Part shown: one piece after another, positions 16,379 through 25,315 of the stretch
Position numbering within the stretch: the stretch's first letter is position 1
Layout of the letters: every line of letters starts with the position of its first letter
NCBI GenBank assembly: GCA_039995105.1
Contig: CP146203.1
Span: forward strand, 3,162,001-3,226,000
Direction of reading: 5' to 3'
DNA: 64,000 nt
Origin: Jonesiaceae bacterium BS-20
Lineage (GTDB): Bacteria > Actinomycetota > Actinomycetes > Actinomycetales > Cellulomonadaceae
Made by a program: the position numbers and the translations under genes
The notes under the pieces: model-generated
What the model was told of the DNA's origin: nothing
What the model saw: only the letters and a program-made list of their open reading frames with translations
The model's database searches: none

Positions 16379-17186
16379 GACAATGAAATCAGTGTTGCTC
16401 CACATTGGGGTTTTGGCCGGGGCAATCATCATGCTCTTTCCATTTCTATGGACACTGGTCACCTCCATCACCCCAAGTGGGACCCTGGCCTCAGGGCCAA
16501 GTCTTATTGTGAAAGACCCAACCCTAGATGCCTACCGGAAACTGTTTGATTCCCTTCCGGTAGTTCGAATCATCTTGAACTCCTTAGGTGTTGCAGTAGC
16601 CACCATGGTCTTCCAACTCATCACCTCAGCAATGGCCGCATACGCTTTTTCGAGGATCGCATTCAAAGTAAAAACAATGGTCTTTGCTCTCTACTTAGCA
16701 ACCATGATGATCCCCATGCAGATCCTCGTAGTGCCGTTGTTCATCCAAATGACCGAGTTCAAACTCAACGACACGTACTTCGCCTTACTGGCACCCACGG
16801 TTGCTTCGGCTTTTGGGATTTTCTTAGTCAAACAAGCAATGGATGCGGTTCCAAGAGATCTCGATGAAGCAGCAACCATCGATGGTGCCGGGCATTTGAG
16901 AATTTTTGGAACTTTGATTGTCCCCCTTTCCAAAGCGGCGCTGGCGACTCTGGCGGTTTTTGCTTTCATGAGCAGCTGGAACAGCTTCTTGTGGCCGCTT
17001 GTAGTTATCCGCTCACCAGAATTAATGACACTTCCCCTTGGCTTGGCCACCCTACGTGGTCAATACACAACCGAGTGGGACGTGGTCATGGCCGGATCAA
17101 TAGTTTCTATTGTTCCCATCGCGATCATTTATCTCTTCGCACAACGCCACATTATTGAAGGTATGTCTCATACCGGCCTGAAATAA
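16371..17186 (+). CDS. CUT1 sugar ABC transporter permease (MalG type)
   Basis: A 271-residue permease of the MalG branch with six helices, the EAA loop (EAATIDGAGHLRIFGTLIVP) and the typical C-terminus IVSIVPIAIIYLFAQRHIIEG (cited in part). Its start at 16371 overlaps the end of the first permease gene by eight bases; ATG 16383 is an alternative. It forms the second half of the membrane channel with the upstream gene product. The operon context points to alpha-glucoside import. Confidence 0.92.
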   Translation: MPKTMKSVLLHIGVLAGAIIMLFPFLWTLVTSITPSGTLASGPSLIVKDPTLDAYRKLFDSLPVVRIILNSLGVAVATMVFQLITSAMAAYAFSRIAFKVKTMVFALYLATMMIPMQILVVPLFIQMTEFKLNDTYFALLAPTVASAFGIFLVKQAMDAVPRDLDEAATIDGAGHLRIFGTLIVPLSKAALATLAVFAFMSSWNSFLWPLVVIRSPELMTLPLGLATLRGQYTTEWDVVMAGSIVSIVPIAIIYLFAQRHIIEGMSHTGLK

Positions 17187-17236
17187 GTGGCTCGACTCTC
17201 ACAGCAACGAAGCTCTAAGAATCTGAAAGGTTTGTT

Positions 17237-18544
17237 ATGAAACTCCAACGTAAATCTTTATCCCGGTATTCAAGTCTTGCCGCTGCTGGTCTGGCTGCCG
17301 CTCTTCTTTTAACGGCGTGTGGCCAGGGATCCGCCACCAAGACTGACCCGACCTCTAACAGCCCAGACGGTTCTGCAGCATCCACTGAGGATGCAGTTAC
17401 CACCGTGCGGTACATGAACTTCTCTGCGAATGGTGGCAACGAGGAGACCCTGCAAGAAATCGTCGATGCCTTCGAGGCCGAGAACAAGGACGTCAAGGTT
17501 GCGGTGGAAACGCTGCCTTACGATGACTACTTCACCAGTTTGCAAACGGCGATTGCAGGCAAAACTGCCGCGGATTCGTTTGAACTGAACTACGAGAACT
17601 TCGTAACCTATGCGGCCAGTGGTGCGCTCGCCGAGATTCCTGTTTCAGATGCTGCAGGCTACCGGCCGTCGATCCTTGAGGCCTTCGAGTTTGACGGCAA
17701 ACAGTACGGTCTGCCTGCGTCCTTCTCTAACGTGGTCTTGTTCTACAACAAGGATCTCTTTGACGCTGCAGGACTGGATTATCCAACCTCCGAATGGACC
17801 TGGGCAGATGAACAAAAAGCAGCCGAGGCCCTGACGGACAAGGCGGCAGGAGTCTGGGGAGATTACCAGCCCATCTCTTTCCACGAGTTCTACAAGGCGC
17901 TCGCCCAATCAGGTGGTGAGTTCCTAAATGCCGACCGAACCGAAGCAGTATTTGCTTCACCCGAGGGTCAAGCCGCGGCAGAGTGGTTAGTGCGCAAATC
18001 AGGCACAACGATGCCCACGGAAGCTGACGGTGCCGGAACTCCAGACTTTGACACCAACCTCTTCAAAGAGGGCAAACTTGCGATGTGGCACTCCGGAATC
18101 TGGATGTTTTCCGGGTTATCGGAAGTTGCGGATCTCAACTGGGATATTGCAGTTGAACCAGGAAATACACAGCAGGCATCGGCGTTGTTTGCCAACGGTG
18201 TGGCAATCTCTGCGACTTCACAGAACGTAGACGCGACCGCGCGTTGGGTCGAGTTTCTTACGAGTTCGCAAGCCACAGTGGATGCGCGTCTAGCCGCTTC
18301 ATGGGAGTTGCCACCGGTAGCTGATGATGCCAAGTTTGCGCCTTACTTGGAGCAAACTCCTCCGGCCAACCGACAAGCCGTTATGGACTCACTCGAGAAC
18401 GTGGCGCTGCCACCGGTAGTAGTCGCCCAACAGGAAATGCAAGACATTGTCAATGAAGAACTCAGCAATGCTGCAGCTGGGCGTAAGGACGTTGAGACTG
18501 CTTTGGCTGACGCCCAAAAACGTGTCACTGAAGCGATCAAGTAG
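17237..18544 (+). CDS. CUT1 extracellular solute-binding lipoprotein
   Basis: A 435-residue family 1 binding protein. The signal peptide ends in the lipobox LTAC with lipidated Cys28, followed by a flexible Ser/Thr-rich linker. The mature part starts with TTVRYMNFSANGGNEETLQE and has the NVVLFYNKDLFDAAGLDYP segment and a KLAMWHSGIWMF strand typical of sugar-binding proteins. It captures the sugar outside the membrane for the two preceding permeases. An AAAGG ribosome site precedes the ATG. A strong stem-loop directly downstream may let this gene be expressed more than the enzymes that follow. Confidence 0.93.
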   Translation: MKLQRKSLSRYSSLAAAGLAAALLLTACGQGSATKTDPTSNSPDGSAASTEDAVTTVRYMNFSANGGNEETLQEIVDAFEAENKDVKVAVETLPYDDYFTSLQTAIAGKTAADSFELNYENFVTYAASGALAEIPVSDAAGYRPSILEAFEFDGKQYGLPASFSNVVLFYNKDLFDAAGLDYPTSEWTWADEQKAAEALTDKAAGVWGDYQPISFHEFYKALAQSGGEFLNADRTEAVFASPEGQAAAEWLVRKSGTTMPTEADGAGTPDFDTNLFKEGKLAMWHSGIWMFSGLSEVADLNWDIAVEPGNTQQASALFANGVAISATSQNVDATARWVEFLTSSQATVDARLAASWELPPVADDAKFAPYLEQTPPANRQAVMDSLENVALPPVVVAQQEMQDIVNEELSNAAAGRKDVETALADAQKRVTEAIK

Positions 18545-18568
18545 CAAGTATCAAGTAGTAAGCGCCGC

Positions 18569-18613
18569 CCCTAGGTTGTGGCCCAAGGACCTTCTGCGGG
18601 CCACAACCTAGGG
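18569..18613 (+). terminator. intra-operonic stem-loop after the binding-protein gene
   Basis: A perfect 16-base stem (18569-18584 with 18598-18613) with a 13-base loop and no T run. Because enzyme genes of the same system follow 45 bases later, it is probably a partial terminator or an mRNA-stabilising hairpin rather than the operon end. Confidence 0.7.
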
Positions 18614-18657
18614 CAGTACATGAAATACCTCAGACACAGAAATAAAGTGACCCATCC

Positions 18658-19845
18658 ATGAAAGCCATGAATCCCGCCCAAGTTGCACTCCAAGAGTTGC
18701 AAAACCACGGTGTAAGCAAGCAGAGGATTGACTTCCTAATTGCCCACAGCCACAGTGTCATCACCACTTTTCAAGAACCCAACGGAGCGTTACCGGCAAG
18801 CCCTACCTTTAGTGCCTACAAGGGGTATGCGTGGTTGCGTGACGGCGCCTTTACTTCCGAGGGTCTGTCTCGATTCGGAGATGTAGTCAATGTGAACCGC
18901 TACCATGACTGGGTCAGTGGAGTTCTCACAGCCAGGCGCGGACAGGTTGATGAGCTAATCGCTAAGAATCGTCGTGGTGAAGAAGTCCCAGTTTCAGAAA
19001 TGCTGCCAACTCGCTTTACCTTCGAGGGAATGGATGGCTCTGACCCTTGGTGGGACTTCCAAACCGATGGCTATGGCATGTGGATTTGGGCAGCAACCAC
19101 GCACGCTACGAGGCACGGTGTTGACCTAGCCAAGTGGCGCACAGGACTTGAGGTAGCTTTCGACTTCGCGGCAGAATTTTGGGAACGTAATTGCTACGAC
19201 TGGTGGGAAGAACATATCGATCAGACCCACGGTTCTACCCTGGGCGCCCTATTCGCAGGTTTTGAAGCCATAGGCAACGGCGGAGTCTTGGACACCGCCC
19301 GCTCTGCTCGTGCCCAAGAACTAGCCAAGGCCGTGCAAACCTATCTCCTAGAAAACGCGGTTACCACTGGCCGAGCAACTGATCCCATTGCCCCACACCT
19401 GGCGAAGTGGGTAGGCAATCCAGCAGTTGATGCTTCTCTGGCTGCTTGCATCACTCCTTTCCATGCCATCTCCGGAGAGAGTGAGCTGGCGGTGAACACA
19501 ATAGACGCAATTGAGCGGGACCTTTCCTTCAACTTCGGAGTACACCGCTTTGCCGCCGATGTTTTCTTTGGGGGAGGTCAATGGCTCCTGCTGAGTTGCT
19601 TGGTGGGATGGAATAAGGCTGCTGCAGGTGACATAAAGGGGGCCGCCGCGTACTTTGCTTGGGTTACCCAGCAGGCACTCGAAAATGGCGATATGCCTGA
19701 GCAAGTTCCAGGCCACTTGCTCCACGCCGACCACCAGCAACGCTGGATCGATAAGTGGGGAACGGTAGCAACACCGCTGTTGTGGTCGCACGGTATGTTC
19801 CTCATTCTTGCCGATGAACTCGGCCTCATCTCAAAGGAAAACTGA
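18658..19845 (+). CDS. GH15-like glycoside hydrolase (glucoamylase/trehalase type)
   Basis: A 395-residue cytoplasmic (alpha/alpha)6-barrel enzyme. It shows the GH15 hallmarks GYAWLRDGAFTSEGLSRFG, WWDFQTDGYGMWIWA, and DWWEEHIDQTHGSTLGALFA, where Glu184 is the expected general acid, and a DMPEQ segment with Glu348 as the likely general base. It is shorter than classical glucoamylases because it lacks their N-terminal beta domain. GH15 enzymes release glucose from alpha-linked glucans or act on trehalose-type bonds. No signal peptide: it acts on imported sugar. Its stop overlaps the GH31 start (TGATG), so the two are coupled. Substrate linkage cannot be read. Confidence 0.85.
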   Translation: MKAMNPAQVALQELQNHGVSKQRIDFLIAHSHSVITTFQEPNGALPASPTFSAYKGYAWLRDGAFTSEGLSRFGDVVNVNRYHDWVSGVLTARRGQVDELIAKNRRGEEVPVSEMLPTRFTFEGMDGSDPWWDFQTDGYGMWIWAATTHATRHGVDLAKWRTGLEVAFDFAAEFWERNCYDWWEEHIDQTHGSTLGALFAGFEAIGNGGVLDTARSARAQELAKAVQTYLLENAVTTGRATDPIAPHLAKWVGNPAVDASLAACITPFHAISGESELAVNTIDAIERDLSFNFGVHRFAADVFFGGGQWLLLSCLVGWNKAAAGDIKGAAAYFAWVTQQALENGDMPEQVPGHLLHADHQQRWIDKWGTVATPLLWSHGMFLILADELGLISKEN

Positions 19846-22127
19846 TGAACTTCTCCCTCACCCACCGTCCCCACGGTATTGAACACCCGTACGCCACCTC
19901 TGCTGACCAACGCATTCCTACCCACCCCATGGCTGGACAAGCTTTCACGGTGGGGGTAGTAAGTGACCCAACTGAGATCCAAGGTGAAGTGGTCTGTGAA
20001 GTTCGCCTTGTGGATGGTCGGGTCGTTGAACACCTCTTGCAACCGGTCACGATCAACGCTGTAGATGCGGCGGCGCTCGCTGGTGGAGATGGCCACCTAG
20101 CTTCTGCGCAGGCGGCGCAACTGGAATCCGCTGGGTCTTGGGCAGCCGAGTTGCCGGGTCTTGAAGCAGGGCAATATGCGCGGTACCGATTCTTTGTCCG
20201 GACGGAAAGTGGGATTTCCAAAGGCTCGACTACCTCGTGGTTCAACGTTTCTGCTGGTGAATGGGTTAGCCCAGAAGAAGCAGATGGTACCTCGCTAACG
20301 TTCAACGGTCAGGGAACTAGCGACCGGGTTGTTCCAGGAAGCGTTGCCTACTTGAAGAACGCGGAAGGCTACCTGCGCGTCCGGTTCGCCCTCAGGCTGG
20401 AAAGCACTGAGAAAGTAGTTGGCTTTGGTGAGCGGTACGACCAGGTAGACCAGCGTGGCCGGGCACTCGACGCGGTGGTTTTTGAGCAGTACAAGTCCCA
20501 AGGACAACATCACCGCACCTACATGCCAATGCCGTTTGCACATGTCATTGGGGGAAGCGGCTGGGGATTCCATGTGGAAACTAGCCGCAGGTCCTGGTAC
20601 GACGTTGCGGCGCAAACCCCGGACAACCTCATTATTGAGGTCGCCTTGGGCGGAACTGCAACTGAATCACTCAATGTCAGACTGCTTGGTGGAACGCCAC
20701 AAGAGGTTCTGGGCGGATTCCTTGACACCACCGGCCGCGCAGAGGAAATGCCCGAGTGGATCTTTGAACTATGGGCTTCCGGTAATGAGTGGAACACCCA
20801 GGACATTGTCATGGAACGAATGAACTCCCACCGGGATCTGGATATCCCGGTAGGAGCAATTGTGATTGAAGCTTGGTCAGATGAGGAAGGCATCACCATT
20901 TGGCGCGATGCCAAATACGAAGTCAATGCCGATGGGTCCGCTCATAAGGCTGGTGACTTTTCCTACCCGGCCGATGGCGCTTGGCCGGACCCCAAAGCCA
21001 TGATTGATGAACTGCACAGCCGGGGTATCAAGGTCTTGTTGTGGCAAATTCCGCTTCAAAAGACTAGCCATGACCTGGGGCCGGAAGTCTCTCAGGACAG
21101 CCAAGTAATCGTAGATGGCCAAGCCATGATTGATCAGGGCTTTGCCGTTCGAGAGGTCGATGGCAGTGCCTATCACAACCGGGGTTGGTGGTTCCCACAA
21201 GCGCTTATGGCCGACCTTTCCACTCAGGAAGGACGTGACTGGTGGACCGAAAAGCGCCGCTACTTGGTGGAAGACTTCGATATTGACGGTTTCAAGACCG
21301 ATGGTGGCGAACATGCTTGGGGTTACGACCTGCAATACAACGACGGTAAGAAGGGCGATGAGGGGAACAATCTTTATCCAGTCCACTATGCACGGGCCTT
21401 CGGAGATCTCTTACGATCCGTTGGTAAAGCACCGGTAACCTTCTCCCGTGCTGGATTCACCGGATCACAACCGCACGGCTTGTTCTGGGCGGGAGATGAG
21501 AACTCCACTTGGCAAGCCTTTAGAGACTCAGTGGTCGCTGGTATTACCGCTGGTAGTAGCGGAATCGTCTACTGGGGCTGGGACCTCGCCGGGTTCTCCG
21601 GACCGGTGCCAGACTCCGAACTGTACATTCGTGCCACGGGTGCAAGCGTATTCATGCCGGTCATGCAGTATCACTCTGAGTTCAATCACCACCAGCGCCC
21701 GCTGCGAGACCGTACGCCTTGGTATGTGGCTGACACTAACGGTACTCCTGAGGTGATTGACCAGTTCCGGTTCTATGCCAAGCTGCGTAGCTCAATGGTG
21801 CCGTACTTGAAGCAGGAAGCAGACAAAGCGATTGCTGCTGATAAACCGCTGATGCGCGGTCTGTTCTTTGAGTACCCGCAAGACACCAAGATCTGGGATT
21901 TCGAAACCCAGTACCTGCTGGGTGACTCGCTTGTGGTTAATCCGATCTTGGAAGCAAATGCACAGGAAGTGACGACCTACCTGCCAGAAGGCACCTGGGT
22001 TGATGTCTGGACCGGTGAGGTTCACACCGGTGGTCAAACCGTTTCAAGGTCCTATCCAATGCTTGAGGTCCCGGTATTCTGTGAACAGAGTGCTTGGAGT
22101 TCGTTGTCTGGAGTCTTCGGCAACTAG
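19845..22127 (+). CDS. GH31 family alpha-glycosidase
   Basis: A 760-residue cytoplasmic GH31 enzyme. An N-terminal beta domain (GFGERYDQVDQRG is the usual motif near residue 190) is followed by the catalytic barrel. The nucleophile is Asp486 in DGFKTDGGE and the acid/base Asp551 in WAGDENSTW; a C-terminal beta domain holds the NPILEANAQEVTTYLPEGTW segment. GH31 covers alpha-glucosidases, alpha-xylosidases and sulfoquinovosidases; I do not see features that fix the specificity. Coupling to the GH15-like gene and the importer suggests joint hydrolysis of one imported alpha-oligosaccharide. Full length, no frameshift. Confidence 0.92.
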   Translation: MNFSLTHRPHGIEHPYATSADQRIPTHPMAGQAFTVGVVSDPTEIQGEVVCEVRLVDGRVVEHLLQPVTINAVDAAALAGGDGHLASAQAAQLESAGSWAAELPGLEAGQYARYRFFVRTESGISKGSTTSWFNVSAGEWVSPEEADGTSLTFNGQGTSDRVVPGSVAYLKNAEGYLRVRFALRLESTEKVVGFGERYDQVDQRGRALDAVVFEQYKSQGQHHRTYMPMPFAHVIGGSGWGFHVETSRRSWYDVAAQTPDNLIIEVALGGTATESLNVRLLGGTPQEVLGGFLDTTGRAEEMPEWIFELWASGNEWNTQDIVMERMNSHRDLDIPVGAIVIEAWSDEEGITIWRDAKYEVNADGSAHKAGDFSYPADGAWPDPKAMIDELHSRGIKVLLWQIPLQKTSHDLGPEVSQDSQVIVDGQAMIDQGFAVREVDGSAYHNRGWWFPQALMADLSTQEGRDWWTEKRRYLVEDFDIDGFKTDGGEHAWGYDLQYNDGKKGDEGNNLYPVHYARAFGDLLRSVGKAPVTFSRAGFTGSQPHGLFWAGDENSTWQAFRDSVVAGITAGSSGIVYWGWDLAGFSGPVPDSELYIRATGASVFMPVMQYHSEFNHHQRPLRDRTPWYVADTNGTPEVIDQFRFYAKLRSSMVPYLKQEADKAIAADKPLMRGLFFEYPQDTKIWDFETQYLLGDSLVVNPILEANAQEVTTYLPEGTWVDVWTGEVHTGGQTVSRSYPMLEVPVFCEQSAWSSLSGVFGN

Positions 22128-22141
22128 AGCTGTATTAGAAA

Positions 22142-22182
22142 ATGAATTGTGGGGCTGCAAACTTTGCAGCCCCACAATTCAT
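22142..22182. terminator. strong bidirectional terminator of the alpha-glucoside operon
   Basis: A perfect 20-base stem (22142-22161 with 22163-22182) around a single-base loop (so effectively a shorter stem with an AT-rich loop), GC-rich in the middle and AT-rich at the base. It separates the convergent GH31 and VOC genes. A T-rich stretch follows on the plus strand at about 22191. Confidence 0.88.
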
Positions 22183-22229
22183 ATGATGATGATTTTTCAA
22201 TAGCGAACCGTTGAAAGGTGCGGTAATGG

Positions 22230-22670
22230 TTAAGAAATTTGCTCAGCCAAAGCCACAATAATTCCCTCGGGACCGCGAATATATGCCATCTTCCATATGT
22301 CTTTGTACTCACCAATCCCGCCCACCAAGCCGTAGCCCGCAGCAGCCAACCGGTCTACTTGGGCTTGAATATCAGCGACCTCAAATGCCACGCTGCGGAT
22401 GCCGAGTGTGTTGGCTGGGGCATCGGGAAGTCCTGGCATTGCGTCCGGATGGACAAAACTAGAAACCTCAACCGACGTACCACCACCAGGCAGCCGCAGC
22501 ATCACAATCTCACTGCGGGAGTTGGGGATTCCGGTAACTGTTTCAATGAACTCACCCTCAACAAAGGTCCTGCCTTCAACTTCAAGGCCTAGGCCAACAA
22601 AGAACGCGACCGCCCGGTCAAGGTCCGCAACGGTAATCCCAACGTGGTCAAACCGAACAGGTCTAGACAT
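22230..22670 (-). CDS. VOC family (glyoxalase/bleomycin-resistance fold) protein
   Basis: A 146-residue vicinal-oxygen-chelate protein with paired beta-alpha-beta-beta-beta modules. It begins FDHVGITVADLDRAVAFFVG with a metal-ligand histidine and continues with RSVAFEVADIQAQVDRLAAAG and YIRGPEGIIVALAE, whose glutamate is the usual last metal ligand. Family members are glyoxalase I, dioxygenases, epimerases and antibiotic-binding proteins; the closest look is to the glyoxalase-like group. It stands alone between two unrelated genes. A short perfect palindrome AGTCTAAGACT lies upstream at 22709-22719. Confidence 0.88.
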   Translation of the reverse strand: MSRPVRFDHVGITVADLDRAVAFFVGLGLEVEGRTFVEGEFIETVTGIPNSRSEIVMLRLPGGGTSVEVSSFVHPDAMPGLPDAPANTLGIRSVAFEVADIQAQVDRLAAAGYGLVGGIGEYKDIWKMAYIRGPEGIIVALAEQIS

Positions 22671-22818
22671 GTTTGCCTCCCGTAACTACTCCAAGCGTGC
22701 TTATAAAAAGTCTAAGACTAAAGGGGCTCGGTGAAGTAGGTCAGAGCAGTGCATACCGGATCCCGGTAAGACTTTAACGGGGACTGGCTTAGCTGATGGA
22801 CCTGAAGGCTGCCGGGGC

Positions 22819-23442
22819 CTACCGCCGTGCCAGCAGATACGTGGAGCCATCGCGGTTGTTTGTCCAGACCATGGTGTCCGCACTCCACCCGGTTACCGTG
22901 TAGCCGGGTGCGGAGCCAGGAAGGACAATCTTGGTGCCGTCGAGGGTAATATCAGCGGCGTTCTCAGCCTGACTAGTTGCCCCGGCAACGTCCTGGCAGT
23001 ACAGCAGCCTTGTTGCTGAGGGAAAGACGTAGCGAATATCTGTGCCGGAATTGAGAGGTTCAAAGCCCGAGCCAGAATCAATATGGGTGTGCTGCCAAGC
23101 CCCAATGATTACGCGCTCCAATGCGTCACCCGGAGAACTGGGGGCACTACCGGAATCACCGTTAATGGCAGGGCTGTCCCAGCCGCAGCTTTCTTCTTGC
23201 ACGGCCGGTGCCTCCGGGGCCGGCTCGGGCTCGGAGGCTTCTTGTTCTGCGGGAGCCTCTTCTTTAGCGGGTGGAGCGGAAGCCTCGGGGGCTTCCTCCA
23301 CCGGAGCCTGCGCGGTTGGTTTTTCTTCTGTAACCACGGGAGGGCTTGACTCACCTTGGCCTTCACCTACCGCAGCGCAGCCGCTCAAGAGCAGCGTGCT
23401 TGCAAGAAAACCTGTGGCAATGAATACAAAATTCCGTGACAT
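22819..23442 (-). CDS. lipoprotein with Pro/Glu/Ala-rich linker
   Basis: A 207-residue exported lipoprotein. The signal peptide ends in the lipobox LSGC (Cys22), followed by about 65 residues rich in Pro, Glu and Ala that would span the cell wall. The C-terminal ~115 residues contain two cysteines (ESCGWD and LYCQDV) that may form a disulfide and several beta strands (ERVIIGAWQHTH, TRLLYCQD, TMVWTNN) suggesting a small lipocalin-like barrel. No named family recognised. A strong GGAG ribosome site precedes it. Transcribed alone. Confidence 0.75.
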   Translation of the reverse strand: MSRNFVFIATGFLASTLLLSGCAAVGEGQGESSPPVVTEEKPTAQAPVEEAPEASAPPAKEEAPAEQEASEPEPAPEAPAVQEESCGWDSPAINGDSGSAPSSPGDALERVIIGAWQHTHIDSGSGFEPLNSGTDIRYVFPSATRLLYCQDVAGATSQAENAADITLDGTKIVLPGSAPGYTVTGWSADTMVWTNNRDGSTYLLARR

Positions 23443-23591
23443 CGCTTCGCTCCTTTGTGAAGACCCCTGTTGTGAGAGCTTTGGTTAAGCACTTAACGGA
23501 TATGTTACCCGGCTCCCTGTGAGCAGTCTTAAATTGAGAAGTGCGCTTTAGGCTGGAGAGTACCTACACCACCGCAGCAAGGAGTGAGATC

Positions 23592-23609
23592 ATGAGTAAG
23601 GCATCGTAA
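23592..23609 (+). other. five-codon leader-like ORF with strong ribosome site
   Basis: AAGGAG (23579-23584) is followed at good spacing by ATG AGT AAG GCA TCG TAA, only MSKAS before a stop. The real gene starts 35 bases later at 23644 with a poor ribosome site. It could be a coupling or regulatory leader, or the remnant of an earlier start. Confidence 0.35.
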
Positions 23610-23643
23610 AAATTAGTCGCCCAACCAGAAAGCGCAGGCCCCC

Positions 23644-24609
23644 ATGCATAAACGAGTCCTAGGCGCGTACGCGCTATTCGCGGGCATGCCGCTTGAAGAA
23701 TCGCTGGCCGCGCATGAACTCATTGCGGAGCGGATTTCTGTGGATGCGCTCGAGATCCCACTGCATGAACTACCGGGCCGGCCCGAGCGGACCTGGGGGC
23801 GGTATGACAAGGACGGATTGCCCAAGTTCATTGCCAAGGATCTAGACGTTGTGATCACGTGTATCCCGACGGTCATGGGGCGGCTGAGCCACAACCCTGC
23901 GTACGGGCTGGCATCGAACGATAATGAAGGGCGAGAGCTCGCACTTTCCGATGCCTGCTCAGCCCTTGCCATTGCAGACAATGCCGCTCAGGTGACGGGC
24001 CGTCCGCGAGTTTTCGCGGTCCAAGTACATAGCGCGCCGCGGCCCGACTTCCACAGTGCCGATGCATTCTCACGTTCCCTTGAGACCCTGCTGGAAAAGG
24101 CCGACCCATCCGTGCTGCTCACGGTTGAGCACTGTGATGCCACCCGCCCGGACCAACATGTGGCTAAGGGGTTCTTGGAACTGTCCCAAGAGATTGAGGC
24201 TGTCCGCGCGTTTGGCACCGACCAACTGGGGATCACCATCAACTGGGGGCGGTCCATGATTGAGGGCCACAGCGGCGGATACGTCAACGACCACATTGCC
24301 CAAGCCCGGGAGGCGGGCGTGCTCAAGGGGCTCATGTTCTCCGGGGCAACTCACCGCTCCGGGCCGTGGGGACCGGCTTGGCAAGACGGCCATATGGCAC
24401 CGCGCGGAGAACACCCGCTGCTTGTGTTTAGCCACATGAGTTTGCTGGGCCAAGAAGAGATTGATGCGGCGCTCGCGGCTGCCGGCTCAATTGCGGAGCG
24501 AGCGTATACGGGTGTCAAGATCACGGTTCAGGAAGGTCAGGATGAGTTTGACCGCCGGTTCCACGTTGCCCAGGCAGCCTGGGACATGATCGACAAGACC
24601 CTGAACTAG
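23644..24609 (+). CDS. DUF4862 family protein (xylose-isomerase-like TIM barrel)
   Basis: A 321-residue cytoplasmic protein that I take for the DUF4862 family, related in fold to sugar isomerase/AP-endonuclease TIM barrels. Features seen are an N-terminal VLGAYALFAGMP strand, a HSAPRPDFHSADAFSRSLE segment, LLTVEHCDATRPDQH with candidate metal ligands Glu and His, and ITINWGRSMIEGHS. No substrate is known for the family. An in-frame TAG at 23614 forces the start to ATG 23644. The neighbouring GyrI-like gene follows on the same strand after 33 bases and may be co-transcribed. Confidence 0.78.
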   Translation: MHKRVLGAYALFAGMPLEESLAAHELIAERISVDALEIPLHELPGRPERTWGRYDKDGLPKFIAKDLDVVITCIPTVMGRLSHNPAYGLASNDNEGRELALSDACSALAIADNAAQVTGRPRVFAVQVHSAPRPDFHSADAFSRSLETLLEKADPSVLLTVEHCDATRPDQHVAKGFLELSQEIEAVRAFGTDQLGITINWGRSMIEGHSGGYVNDHIAQAREAGVLKGLMFSGATHRSGPWGPAWQDGHMAPRGEHPLLVFSHMSLLGQEEIDAALAAAGSIAERAYTGVKITVQEGQDEFDRRFHVAQAAWDMIDKTLN

Positions 24610-24671
24610 TTCTTAAGTACCTCAACGGAGAAAGCAAGGACCGTGGCTGACAAGATCGATTTCAAAAGAGC

Positions 24672-25286
24672 ATGGCGGCCTACCGGGCCAAGGCCGGTAA
24701 GTTCCAAGTCATTGAGGTGCCCACAATGCAGTACCTCATGATCGATGGCCACGGGGATCCCAACACTGCGCCCGAGTATGTTCAGGCTCTGCAGGCGCTG
24801 TATCCGGTTGCCTACAAACTCAAGTTTGCCAGCAGGAATGAGCTTGGGCGGGACTACGTGGTACCGCCGCTTGAGGGGCTGTGGTGGGCCCAGGACATGG
24901 ATACGTTTACGGTTGCGCGGGACAAAACCCAGTGGGATTGGACCATGATGATCATGGTTCCAGATTGGATAAGGCAAGATCTTTTCGATGCTGTACTTGC
25001 GCAGGTGGGGGCCCAGGATGCTCCGGCTGCCTTGGACCTAGTGCGATTGGAGCACCTTGAAGAGGGGTGCAGTGTGCAGACGCTGCACGTTGGCTCCTAT
25101 GATGAGGAGGCCGGGGTGCTTGCCCAGATGCACGGAGAGTTTATCCCGCAAGAAAACCTGCAAATGATTGGCAAGCATCATGAAATCTACCTGAGCGACC
25201 CGCGCAGAACTGCTCCGGAAAAGCTGCGCACAATTTTGCGTCAGCTCATAAGAACCCGGTTAAGTGAGTTAAAGTTGATTTACTAA
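24672..25286 (+). CDS. GyrI-like small-molecule-binding protein, apparent N-terminal frameshift
   Basis: A 204-residue protein of the GyrI-like (SOUL/AraC effector-binding fold) family, recognised by MQYLMIDGHGDPN, YPVAYKLKFASR, DYVVPPLEGLWWA, and HHEIYLSDPRRTAPEKLRT. Homologues normally begin M-A-(D/E)-K-(I/V)-DFK-x-x-L-x-x-YRA. Here GTG at 24643 begins VADKIDFKRA, the expected N-terminus, but in another frame; inserting one base after 24674 would join it to MAAYRAK. The ATG at 24672 may still allow translation lacking about ten residues. Members bind hydrophobic or cationic small molecules and are often linked to drug response; no partner regulator is adjacent. Confidence 0.75.
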   Translation: MAAYRAKAGKFQVIEVPTMQYLMIDGHGDPNTAPEYVQALQALYPVAYKLKFASRNELGRDYVVPPLEGLWWAQDMDTFTVARDKTQWDWTMMIMVPDWIRQDLFDAVLAQVGAQDAPAALDLVRLEHLEEGCSVQTLHVGSYDEEAGVLAQMHGEFIPQENLQMIGKHHEIYLSDPRRTAPEKLRTILRQLIRTRLSELKLIY

Positions 25287-25315
25287 GTTGCTCATTAACT
25301 TTAGGAGGTGTCACC

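Noticed and set aside
23042-23488. A 148-codon plus-strand frame rich in Ser and Ala
   Set aside because: Shadow of the lipoprotein gene's Pro/Glu/Ala-rich linker on the opposite strand.
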